64,000 bases of DNA from Enterobacteriaceae bacterium UBA5654. GTDB lineage: Bacteria > Pseudomonadota > Gammaproteobacteria > Enterobacterales > Enterobacteriaceae. Location of the stretch: the NCBI GenBank assembly GCA_002421005.1, contig DIJC01000008.1:49494-113493 (forward strand), given 5' to 3'. Every line of letters begins with the position of its first letter. Position 1 is the stretch's first letter. A program made the position numbers and the translations under genes. The notes beneath the pieces are model-generated. The model did not search any database. It saw only the letters and a program-made list of their open reading frames with translations, and was not told the DNA's origin. This document shows, in pieces, positions 19,001-25,896 of this stretch.

Positions 19001-19367
19001 CAGTTCGCTGGCTAATATCCATTAAACCCTTTTGCGCGGCGGAAAAATCACTCGCATCAGTTGTTGCGAGTTTTACCCTCGCTGAGAGAGAATTGTATGA
19101 ATCCGCCAGTCGAATAAGATTTGCAGTGGCAAATGCACCAGCAAATGCGCCGGTTAAATTTAATGCAGCGGTGCGAGTGGTATTTAATTGTGACGTAACA
19201 GAAGCTAAAGCCCGCTGGGTTTCACGCTGCGCTGACGCCGCTTGTCTTCCACCATTCTGCATAGTGCGGTGATAGTCCTGCCCCATACGAGAAGCACGAG
19301 AAATTTCTGACTGAAAAGATTGAGAGTTGGCAGAGATTTTGATTATTAGTTCGCGCAGCGTAGCCAT
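16095..19367 (-). CDS. H: tail tape measure protein (H-like)
   Basis: The start at 19,367 (MATLRELIIKISAN) is chosen for its GGAG ribosome site; an upstream extension reads through a hairpin. The 1,090-aa product has an N-terminal helical part, a tape-measure core with SGQRIMKALADGMGVAQKDLKG-type motifs around residues 190-230, hydrophobic segments (about 310-430), coiled coils, and a C-terminal lambda-H-like domain ending with the GEAGPEAIMPL motif. It sets tail length and is ejected with DNA. The 5' two-thirds is more AT-rich than the 3' third. Confidence 0.93.
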   Translation of the reverse strand: MATLRELIIKISANSQSFQSEISRASRMGQDYHRTMQNGGRQAASAQRETQRALASVTSQLNTTRTAALNLTGAFAGAFATANLIRLADSYNSLSARVKLATTDASDFSAAQKGLMDISQRTGSAFADNAALFSRASTSLREWGFGTQDILKLTDALANGLQVSGASAEETSSLIVQLSQALGRGVLRGQDFNSVAQSGQRIMKALADGMGVAQKDLKGMADTGQLTTDKIVPALISQLGKLKSEFDSMPNSVSAASTRIQNAFMEWVGGANKASGATATISGVMDDVSKNIDSVATAAGVLVSIGLARYLGGMASGAISASAGLIGAAKREIALADAQVRGTQISTARARAAVYRAQQALVAARGTDAQAAAEKRLSAAQQSLTRNIAARSSAQTALNNVTSIGSRMMGGALSLVGGFPGLILLGAGAWYTWYKNQEQVRKSALDYANTLDDIREKTKSMSLTEASDNESQTRKALDEQNRLVDEQAKKVRGLKEEISGYQYMLANPGPTVGGYMINHLKSLDDATLDLSNATQALAVEQERLWQMQAKSQSIQDVLEGIEHQRVALIRQQAAEQNAAYQSLLLMNGEHTEFNRLLGLGNNLLMARQGLVNTPMRLPQVDLDQKQSDALEKSRRDLALSKLKGEEKERARLGYAADDLGLKNEPQFQTWRQELIDNGVTEWRNIEANKPKKKGPKSDAEKAVDTYDRLIKQQKEQIALEGQNTELAKVKYQVSQGELATLSQAQKADLMRNAALIDQVKLREQLRNYEAQLADSNASARAANEAQLTGYGQGTRFRERMQEQFNIRKEFEQKNTDLLRQRQAGDIEEETYQQELALNKRYLDERLRDQQGFYSASDAQRNDWFSGLSEGYANWADEATNYSALAADGMRQAMDGAVSSVTDMLNGNVSSWRDWGVSVLKIVQNVLVNMAMANTASSIGSLFSFGASSAAGSGGTAIQSAADNFRFNAKGDVYDSPSLSAYTNGVYSTPQYFAFAKGAGVFGEAGPEAIMPLTRAADGSLGVRATGGVQTERSAPSVIIGDIHINSQSQQPVSQGAASAAGRQLTDAIVRTVNEEVSRPGTPLWRAVKGV

Positions 19368-19387
19368 AACAAGCTCCAGAAACAAAA

Positions 19388-19405
19388 AAACCGCCGAAGC
19401 GGTTT
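19388..19405 (-). terminator. terminator-like hairpin before the tape measure gene
   Basis: On the minus strand AAACCGC pairs with GCGGTTT over a 4-nt loop and the T-run is seven long. It separates the zinc-ribbon moron from H, so it may be the moron's own terminator. Confidence 0.6.
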
Positions 19406-19411
19406 TCTTTA

Positions 19412-19759
19412 TCATTCATTTATTCCAGCCTTTCGCCTGGCCTCTTTTAAATATTCTTCATCAGACTTTTTTAAATCCAAATTCGGATTATTCCCTGTCA
19501 AATCACTCCCACAATGCTTACATTTTATTGCTTCAGATTTAATCATTTCTGCGCAAAAAGGGCATTTTTTCATTCCATCGAAGGCGATCATGTCCTTTTC
19601 TTCAGCTTTAACATCTTTGCGTATTACTAATGAATGAACGAAAGCAATGATGAAAAGCAATGCACCATAGATCCACCACGCAAAGAAGGAGCGTCCCTTG
19701 CTATGAGCGATCAAAGCCGGGATGATGCCAATGACAATCGAGATAAGTAGTATTTCCAT
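19412..19759 (-). CDS. membrane protein with zinc ribbon (moron)
   Basis: GGGGG lies 6 nt before the ATG at 19,759. The 115-aa product has two hydrophobic segments (about residues 3-18 and 25-45), then a cytoplasmic zinc ribbon CPFCAEMI...CKHCGSDL (about 67-86), then a charged tail. It interrupts the tail operon between the T-like gene and H, is AT-rich, and is followed by its own hairpin, all typical of a moron. Superinfection exclusion is a reasonable guess but unproven. Confidence 0.7.
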   Translation of the reverse strand: MEILLISIVIGIIPALIAHSKGRSFFAWWIYGALLFIIAFVHSLVIRKDVKAEEKDMIAFDGMKKCPFCAEMIKSEAIKCKHCGSDLTGNNPNLDLKKSDEEYLKEARRKAGINE

Positions 19760-19812
19760 AAAGCCCCCATTAAATTTTATGGGAGGAATCCTAATACCTT
19801 GTTAAAAAAAAG

Positions 19813-20091
19813 TCACTGTGTTGCTGCGTCTAACGCAGCCTCAAGGCTGGCAAAATGATCTTCCGCCTCTGCATTTTCATCCCCAGTCCATTGCAGCAGA
19901 ACATCATTCAGCGTGGTTTTAACCCCCTGTGAACCGTAAACAGCAGATGTTATCTGCGCCGCCTGGATGTCGCCTCGAACATCACCAATTGGATTGTTTC
20001 GGTCGAACTCAATCCACATCATCAGCTCGCTGGCAGTCATACTCTGACGCAGTTCTGACAGGGTGCGCCCCAGCCGGAGCGCCAGCGACAT
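19813..20091 (-). CDS. tail assembly protein T-like (GT second half)
   Basis: The 92-aa protein starts MSLALRLGRTLSEL and contains MMWIEFDRNNPIGDVRGD, a lambda gpT signature. It lies in the -1 frame relative to the upstream G-like gene, and its frame stays open back into the 3' end of that gene. In lambda, G and T are joined by a programmed -1 frameshift to make the GT chaperone that loads tail tube subunits on the tape measure. Confidence 0.85.
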   Translation of the reverse strand: MSLALRLGRTLSELRQSMTASELMMWIEFDRNNPIGDVRGDIQAAQITSAVYGSQGVKTTLNDVLLQWTGDENAEAEDHFASLEAALDAATQ

Positions 20092-20099
20092 CAGGAATT

Positions 20100-20483
20100 T
20101 TACGCCGGGGGTTGCGACTTTTCCCGCGCATCGTCCGCAGTGCTGATGAGATCCAGGCCTTGCTTGAGCAGGCGCGCATGGATTGGGCCGTAAATCGCCC
20201 GCACCTGCTCTACATCTTCTGGTCCGAATACCGGTTGCCTGTCCGTATCGCAGAGGACATCAATAAACAGTACTACATCCGCGCGCAGGTTACGGTGCGC
20301 CCGTTCCGACACTGAAATACCCTCGTCGTCACTGTCTGCTCTGACGATCTCCTGCCAGCGTAACCAGCCTTCACCGGAGGGCTCACGCAGCACGACTTTG
20401 GCGTTATCCCACTCAGGCACGGTGGTTTCTTTAAAGCGAAAGCCCGAGTTTTTAGCCAGGGCCAGTTCTTTAAGCGAAGTCAT
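20100..20483 (-). CDS. tail assembly chaperone G-like
   Basis: The 127-aa protein lies between the tail tube gene and the T-like gene. It is acidic with a conserved phage chaperone layout (TVPEWDNAKVVLREPSG...). Near its end (20,119-20,126, minus strand) is GGGAAAAG, resembling the lambda GGGAAAG slip site but offset by one base from the ideal phase, with the T-like frame in -1. A G-GT fusion is likely. Confidence 0.82.
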   Translation of the reverse strand: MTSLKELALAKNSGFRFKETTVPEWDNAKVVLREPSGEGWLRWQEIVRADSDDEGISVSERAHRNLRADVVLFIDVLCDTDRQPVFGPEDVEQVRAIYGPIHARLLKQGLDLISTADDAREKSQPPA

Positions 20484-20492
20484 TTTTTTTCC

Positions 20493-20936
20493 TTACGAGC
20501 CGGACTCGATGTTTTCGGGTTTGCCTTTCAGGCGCAGGGAAAACGTGGCGGCCACCACGCCATTGGTACCGGACGACCAGGTATGCTGGCGCACTTCTGC
20601 CAGGAACCGGAAGCCTTTACCGGACGGGAAGATGACCTGAAAGCCATAGGTCGTGTCATTGTCATAGGCTGTCCGCAGTGCATCCTGCGCCGGGTTACGG
20701 TAGAAGTTTCCCGACATGGAAATTTCAGACGGTGCCGGCAGGCCGTTGGTATTTTCCTGCTCTTCCGAACAAAAAGTGGTGGTGTCGATATCCTGTTTCT
20801 GACCGCCGGTAAACTGCACCTCTTTAAGCGTGCAGCTCAGATCGAGGAATTTGGCGGTTTTCAGCGTGTCTTTGGTTGCGGGAACCTCAGTGATCAGGAT
20901 TTTGGTGTTTTGCGATTTTTCATACAAAGAGGACAT
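20493..20936 (-). CDS. major tail tube protein
   Basis: The ATG at 20,936 follows GGAGACAGCT; an upstream in-frame ATG at 20,948 lacks a good site. The 147-aa product has the siphophage tail tube fold pattern, with the central QDIDTTTFCSEEQENTNGLPAPSEISMSG region reading as a beta-sheet with a loop and LRLKG near the end. Its position before the G/T chaperones matches lambda V. Confidence 0.85.
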   Translation of the reverse strand: MSSLYEKSQNTKILITEVPATKDTLKTAKFLDLSCTLKEVQFTGGQKQDIDTTTFCSEEQENTNGLPAPSEISMSGNFYRNPAQDALRTAYDNDTTYGFQVIFPSGKGFRFLAEVRQHTWSSGTNGVVAATFSLRLKGKPENIESGS

Positions 20937-20954
20937 AGCTGTCTCCATAAAAGC

Positions 20955-20975
20955 AAAAACCCGCCGGAGCGGGTT
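20955..20975 (-). terminator. terminator-like hairpin before the tail tube gene
   Basis: AACCCGC pairs with GCGGGTT over a 4-nt loop, then five T on the minus strand. It lies in the 59-nt gap between the tail terminator and tail tube genes, inside the late operon. Confidence 0.5.
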
Positions 20976-20995
20976 ATTCAGGGTTGATTAACATT

Positions 20996-21343
20996 TCAGG
21001 ATGTGACCTGAAATTCGAGCGTGGCGCGGTAAAGCCGGAAATCTGGCTCGTAGCCTGGAATGTTCGTTACTTCAGTCGGAGCCAGGGGCTTAACCGCCTC
21101 CAGCGCCTGTTCACGAATGGATCTGGCTTCCTCAATGGTCAGTGAGTAAACATCAATCTGCACTGATGCGCGGGATTCCGCCTGACCGCACAGCACATCA
21201 GTCGAAACATCAGAGACCAGGGAGAAGATCACCCACGGCGGAGAAATGGACGGCTGGCCATCGTCGCTTAACGGTGCGACATAGGGATAAACCTGCCCGT
21301 CAGCCAGGTGCGATAACAACGGGTAAAGATCGGCTTCCGTCAT
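20996..21343 (-). CDS. tail terminator / completion protein (DUF3168-like)
   Basis: The 115-aa protein lies between the gp10-like gene and the tail tube gene. It has the DUF3168 pattern: PPWVIFSLVSD, then SVQIDVYSLTIEEARSIREQ, ending in a beta strand (ATLEFQV). It caps the tail tube and joins it to the head. It overlaps its upstream neighbour by 4 nt. Confidence 0.83.
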   Translation of the reverse strand: MTEADLYPLLSHLADGQVYPYVAPLSDDGQPSISPPWVIFSLVSDVSTDVLCGQAESRASVQIDVYSLTIEEARSIREQALEAVKPLAPTEVTNIPGYEPDFRLYRATLEFQVTS

Positions 21344-21789
21344 TTGCTCAGCACCTTATCAATGGCGCTGTTCATCCTGGCAATAGCGGCTTCGGCGGCC
21401 TCTTCCTGCCGGGTATCAAACGCCGGTCGCACAAACGGATGCGCAGGCATGTTCACCGTACCTAGTTCAACAAAGCGCCAGTAGAACGCATTACGCGGAT
21501 TGCTGGCTTTCATGGTGTTATCGCTGTTGCCGGTCCGGGGGTTAACGCCACGAATATGAACGCCGGACGAAATTTCACCCCGCCGACGCGATCGCTGCGT
21601 GACCACCACCACATTCTTTTTTATTTTCCCGGTGCGGACCGGAGCCCGGTTAATGACTTCAGTTTTAAGCACATCAGCACCCGCGCGCGTGGCATCGCGA
21701 AGCACCTTATTATTTTCGGCCCGGCTCAGGGTTTCGAGGTCGCGGGCAATATCCTCCAGCCCGGAGAAGTCGAGGTTAACATCAATCAC
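21340..21789 (-). CDS. HK97 gp10-like tail/connector protein
   Basis: A GTG start at 21,789 is favoured: its GTGA overlaps the stop of the preceding gene and AGGGGAG lies about 5 nt upstream. The 149-aa product has the gp10 pattern with ADVLKTEVINRAPVRTG and FYWRFVELGT. It acts at the head-tail junction. An upstream start at 21,810 would lie inside the neighbouring gene. Confidence 0.82.
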   Translation of the reverse strand: MIDVNLDFSGLEDIARDLETLSRAENNKVLRDATRAGADVLKTEVINRAPVRTGKIKKNVVVVTQRSRRRGEISSGVHIRGVNPRTGNSDNTMKASNPRNAFYWRFVELGTVNMPAHPFVRPAFDTRQEEAAEAAIARMNSAIDKVLSK

Positions 21790-22124
21790 GTTTCGCTCCC
21801 CTGTTTGCAAAGAATCTCCAGCTGGCTGCCCTTCGCATCCGGGATCGGCATCCCGGTCACATTCAGCACAGCGCCTTTAAACGGTCCCGTCAGCACTTTC
21901 AGACGGGATGCTGCGGTGACGTCCCGCCGGAAGCGCATCCAGACACGGATGCTGGCTTCAGCGGTCTCCGCACCCGCAGACATCTGCTCACTGCCGCTGA
22001 TGCCTTTAACTTCTGCCCAGACTGCTGGACCGTCAGACCAGGATTTCACGGGCTGGCCGGTCGGTGATCGTGTTGTTGTGGGGTTCTGAACAATGAGACG
22101 ATCGCGTAAGCGCCCTGCCTGCAT
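21786..22124 (-). CDS. head closure / head-tail adaptor
   Basis: The 112-aa protein starts MQAGRLRDRLIVQNPTTTRS, with VWAEVKGISGSEQ and a C-terminal MPIPDAKGSQLEI region. This is the phage head closure (HK97 gp9/SPP1 gp16-like) pattern. It lies between the gp6-like connector and gp10-like gene. Confidence 0.85.
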   Translation of the reverse strand: MQAGRLRDRLIVQNPTTTRSPTGQPVKSWSDGPAVWAEVKGISGSEQMSAGAETAEASIRVWMRFRRDVTAASRLKVLTGPFKGAVLNVTGMPIPDAKGSQLEILCKQGSET

Positions 22125-22132
22125 ATTTCCCC

Positions 22133-22456
22133 CTAAACGCCATAGATCCGGTAAGGCTGAAGCAGCGCGTCAACGGCAAGCGGTACCGTATTCGCACTGA
22201 CCGGGCTGACAGCCTCGCGATTTGCATACCAGTGACCGGTAAGCAGCAGCATAGCCACGCGGATGTCATCATCGAGCAGCAGTGCATCCGGATCGTCAGC
22301 AAAGCCGGGATCGGCATTGGTTTTATAGAGCTTTCGCCGCGTCCATTTTTCGACGTAGCGTTTCGCTGCCCCGGTGTAGATTTCAAGCAGCGCATCATCG
22401 CCGCTGAAATCATCATCGATGCGACAGTGCTCCCTGACCGCATTAAGTTCGATCAT
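22133..22456 (-). CDS. head-tail connector (HK97 gp6-like)
   Basis: The start at 22,456 (MIELNAVREHCRIDDDFSGDD) gives 107 aa, close to HK97 gp6 (about 108 aa). It is helical, with DDALLEIYTGAAKRYVEKW and a C-terminal ALLQPYRIYGV. It forms the ring under the portal. The start matters: upstream codons overlap the capsid gene. Confidence 0.85.
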   Translation of the reverse strand: MIELNAVREHCRIDDDFSGDDALLEIYTGAAKRYVEKWTRRKLYKTNADPGFADDPDALLLDDDIRVAMLLLTGHWYANREAVSPVSANTVPLAVDALLQPYRIYGV

Positions 22457-22508
22457 GGCATTATCCGAATGAGTGAATGAAGAAGTGGCCCGAAGGCCGC
22501 CAGGGTAA

Positions 22509-23720
22509 TCAGCTGCCAGCGCCACCGGTGAACGCACCGTAGATGAAAGACTCCGGACGCTTGACCGCCAGCGCCAGACGTTCTTCGCAACGAATGGAGA
22601 TCATGTTTTTCTCGAAGTCGTCGGCGTTCTCGGTAGAAATCACCACATTCGCATCTTCGCGATCGAAGATTTGCGCACCGGCATTGAAAGCGCCGGTCAG
22701 GAATTTACCGATGAACTGAGCGGCCTCGGTCGCCACCACCGGCAGCCCCCACAGGGTCGGCCCGGTCAGACCTGCCGGGTTCGCCAGGATATAGCGGCCC
22801 AGTGAGTCTTTGGTGAGCTCGATTTTCGCCCAGTCGATGAAGTGCAGCACATGCCCGGACGCCGGGAAGCGGGCCAGCTGCGCCTGAAGCATCGCCAGAC
22901 GCAGATCATCGATACCGTTCTGCTGTTCCACCTGAAACGCCGGGTCGAATTTTGATGCCTGCGGTACGATGCCGTGCAGGTGCACACCAGAGCCGTCACC
23001 GAACAGAATTTCCTGCTCTTCGGCATATTTCAGGCCGTAACGCATTTCTGCATCCACCGTGGACTGGAGCTGCGCAAAATCGTCGAGGATCTGCTTGGAT
23101 GCCTTGAACATGTGCGCGATGGTGGTCACCGGCGTGATTTTGGTGGCGAACTCAATATCGCTGTAAGGCTTGGTGGTATTCTCCGGCACCACTTTCGCGT
23201 TATTGGTAAACCCGGTCTGCTGCACCCAGAAAATAGCCGGGGAAGTGGTCCGCCCTGGTGCAATCAGATCGCGGATGAAGAGTCGCTGTTTCGGTGCGGT
23301 ATCGATACCCGGCAGACGCTGGGGCTCCACAACACCTTCGGCCACGTCACCGGAGAGAATAGCCGCTTTAACCGGGATGCTGACGCGCTTACCGCCTTCA
23401 ACACTGGCGGCAAACGCTTTCAGCGCTTCAGCGGACACCACCTGTTTACCGACGGTTTCCACCACTTTGATGGCATTCGCCAGCGGCATCTGTGCAACAT
23501 GCTGCTCAAGCTCGCCGAGGGTGGCTTTCAGAGCCTTCTCTGCTTCTTTAAGCCCGTTCAGTTCAGAGGCCATCTTGTCCACGGTCTCTTTGGTTTCAGC
23601 AGAAAGCTTGCCCTGTTTTTTCGCTTCGTTCAGCGCCTCTTCTGCTTTCGCATTAAATTTGCCGGTGGCCTCCTGAATACTTGCAGTGACCTGTTTCAGA
23701 ATATCGTTTACTTCAGACAT
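22509..23720 (-). CDS. major capsid protein (HK97 family)
   Basis: The 403-aa protein has an N-terminal helical delta/scaffold domain (about residues 1-105, rich in Glu/Lys/Ala) that the adjacent protease is expected to remove, then the HK97 fold (LFIRDLIAPGRTTSPAIFW; DGSGVHLHGI; LPVVATEAA; ISIRCEERLALAVKRPESF). It is directly downstream of the protease gene, as in HK97. Confidence 0.93.
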   Translation of the reverse strand: MSEVNDILKQVTASIQEATGKFNAKAEEALNEAKKQGKLSAETKETVDKMASELNGLKEAEKALKATLGELEQHVAQMPLANAIKVVETVGKQVVSAEALKAFAASVEGGKRVSIPVKAAILSGDVAEGVVEPQRLPGIDTAPKQRLFIRDLIAPGRTTSPAIFWVQQTGFTNNAKVVPENTTKPYSDIEFATKITPVTTIAHMFKASKQILDDFAQLQSTVDAEMRYGLKYAEEQEILFGDGSGVHLHGIVPQASKFDPAFQVEQQNGIDDLRLAMLQAQLARFPASGHVLHFIDWAKIELTKDSLGRYILANPAGLTGPTLWGLPVVATEAAQFIGKFLTGAFNAGAQIFDREDANVVISTENADDFEKNMISIRCEERLALAVKRPESFIYGAFTGGAGS

Positions 23721-23729
23721 AAGTTTTCC

Positions 23730-24578
23730 TTAATTGACTAACGCGGCCAGCGCGTTTTCAAGAGATGAGCGGGTTTCTGGATTGATTTCGTCGGTAGCGC
23801 CCGGCTTACCGTCAGGTGTGGAGGCAGCGCCAGGCGTGCCACCGGATAAGGCTTTAATCAGTTTCCGCCGTTCAGAGCGCGGGGTATTGGTCTTCGCCAG
23901 CAGCGCGTCAAGTTTGCGCAGCGCTGCGGCGGGGGAATCATCGCCGCCGGAGACGGCATCAGCAGAAAGCAGGCTGTCGGCCAGGCCTTTTTCGACCGCA
24001 TCGCTGCCGCCGATATAGCTTTCGTTGTCCATCATCAGCTGGACCTCTGCCATATCCAGCCCGGAGCGGGCCGCGTAAATATCGGCCATCGCATTGTCGA
24101 ACGGCGCGAGCGAGGCGGACAGTTCGGCGAAGTCGTGACGGTTACCCATCGCAAACACCCAGCAGTTGTGGATCATCAGGAATGCACCGCGACCGATCTG
24201 AATCTCATCACCGGCCATGGCAATCACCGATGCAGCGCTGGCGGCAATCCCCAGCACCTTAACAGTCACTGTCCCCTGGTATTCGCGCAGCAGGTTGTAA
24301 ATCGCCAGGCCTTCGAACATGTCGCCGCCGGGGGAGTTGATGTTTACCGTGACATCCGCGCCGTTCATGGCACGCAGCGCACCGGCAATGCGCTTTGCGG
24401 TGACGCCTTCGCCCCAGTAGTCCTGGCCGATAACGTCAAATACCGAGATGCTGTTATCACCGGCATCCGCTGCTTTAATGCCTCCGTCCCAGCGATCGAG
24501 CGCGGAGGGAAGCGTTTCACAGGTAACACGCGCGCAGGGGCGGCCCGCCGGTGCAACCGGAAGTTGTTTTTTTGTCAT
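23730..24578 (-). CDS. head maturation protease (ClpP/S49-like)
   Basis: The 282-aa protein has the ClpP-like core NSPGGDMFEGLAIYNLL near residues 80-96, the nucleophile region GIAASAASVIAMAG (about 108-121) and His in MIHNCW (about 133-138). It cleaves the capsid delta domain during maturation. It lies between portal and capsid genes. The Gly/Pro-rich C-terminal tail is common in this family. Confidence 0.92.
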   Translation of the reverse strand: MTKKQLPVAPAGRPCARVTCETLPSALDRWDGGIKAADAGDNSISVFDVIGQDYWGEGVTAKRIAGALRAMNGADVTVNINSPGGDMFEGLAIYNLLREYQGTVTVKVLGIAASAASVIAMAGDEIQIGRGAFLMIHNCWVFAMGNRHDFAELSASLAPFDNAMADIYAARSGLDMAEVQLMMDNESYIGGSDAVEKGLADSLLSADAVSGGDDSPAAALRKLDALLAKTNTPRSERRKLIKALSGGTPGAASTPDGKPGATDEINPETRSSLENALAALVN

Positions 24579-24591
24579 ACTGAATGCGCTC

Positions 24592-25896
24592 CTAAGCGGC
24601 CTGTTTCAGCGGAGATTGTTCAAAGGGAATATCGGGGAATACATGGTTATGCAGCTCTCTTAACGCCAGCGCCTGCACAGCAGGGTTGATGTTTTCGAGG
24701 TTTTTGAGCTGGGTCAGATTCAGCTGAACGGTATAAATATCGCCGCCGTCAATCGGGGGCATATTCTCCAGACGACGCACATCGTTGCGCGACATCCAGC
24801 CGTTCTGCAGCGCACTGGTGTAATACGCTGCCCGGCCAGCGCTGTCAGCGCGAAGCAGCCCTTCAACCGAAAACTCGGCAAAGATGTCATCATCGCTGTC
24901 CAGCAGACACCGGGCGATCTCCTGCTCGATATTGACCAGCAGCGGTCGTAGCGTGTGGGTCAGAAACTGGAGGTTCATCCCCTCCAGGCTTGATGCCCAG
25001 CTGCTTTGCTTTGTGGTATGCCCCACAATAAACGGCGGCACACGAAACCAGCGGCAGATTTCCTCGATGCTGAACGAGCGGGACTCCAGCATCTGCGCGG
25101 CCTCGGGGTTCATAGTCACGTTCTGGTATTTAAGACCGCCCTCCAGCACCATGATTTTTCCGGCATTTTTAGAGCCGGTAAACGTTGCCATGTACCCGCG
25201 CAGCCGTTCCCGCTGATCTTTATCGAGCGCCTGTTCTGCCGAGAGAAATCCTGAACTCTGAAGACCGTGCTCGAAAATCTTCGCGGCTGACTCCTCTACT
25301 GCCATCGCAGAGCCGATCACGTCACGTCCCGTCATCATCGGCATCATGCCGCAGACACCATCAAGGCCGAAGCCGCGAATGTGCATGATGTTTTTGACCG
25401 GTATAACGCGCTTCGATCCGCTGTCGGTGTACGTATATTCCAGGCTGCCGTTTTCCAGCCGTTTGACCACCATATTCTGAGGTAGCAGCGGCACCAGCGA
25501 TACCAGCCGGCTGCCGATGAATTTCTTTTCGATAAAGGCATTGCCACGCAAACAGATACTGGCGACCACCATCAGCATAAAACGTGATGGCGTCATTTCA
25601 GGGTTCGGACGACGGCACAATACCGCATATGCGGGGTGTCCTGTTGCCGCTTTACGCGAGCCGTCCGCCTGCCGCTCGTAGATTTTCAGTGGCAGCGTTG
25701 AAACGGACTCACTGAGTAACCGGACGCAGGCCCAGACGGCAGACAGTCTTATGGCTTTATCTGCCGATACTGTTTTCCCGCTGCTGCTGGTCCCCATCCA
25801 CTCTTCCCAGAATGTGCCGGTGGTCAGGCTTATGGGTACACCCAGCCAGTTAAGCAGGGCCGATTTTACCCTGCCGGGCTGCTTATTCTCTTTCAT
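24592..25896 (-). CDS. portal protein (HK97 family)
   Basis: The 434-aa protein has portal family features: LSAVWACVRLLSESVSTLPLKIY near residues 48-70, FIVGHTTKQSSWASSLEGMN around 300 and a C-terminal region with WMSRNDVRRLENMPPIDGGD. It forms the dodecameric DNA gate. Its start overlaps the terminase stop by 1 nt. Confidence 0.94.
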   Translation of the reverse strand: MKENKQPGRVKSALLNWLGVPISLTTGTFWEEWMGTSSSGKTVSADKAIRLSAVWACVRLLSESVSTLPLKIYERQADGSRKAATGHPAYAVLCRRPNPEMTPSRFMLMVVASICLRGNAFIEKKFIGSRLVSLVPLLPQNMVVKRLENGSLEYTYTDSGSKRVIPVKNIMHIRGFGLDGVCGMMPMMTGRDVIGSAMAVEESAAKIFEHGLQSSGFLSAEQALDKDQRERLRGYMATFTGSKNAGKIMVLEGGLKYQNVTMNPEAAQMLESRSFSIEEICRWFRVPPFIVGHTTKQSSWASSLEGMNLQFLTHTLRPLLVNIEQEIARCLLDSDDDIFAEFSVEGLLRADSAGRAAYYTSALQNGWMSRNDVRRLENMPPIDGGDIYTVQLNLTQLKNLENINPAVQALALRELHNHVFPDIPFEQSPLKQAA

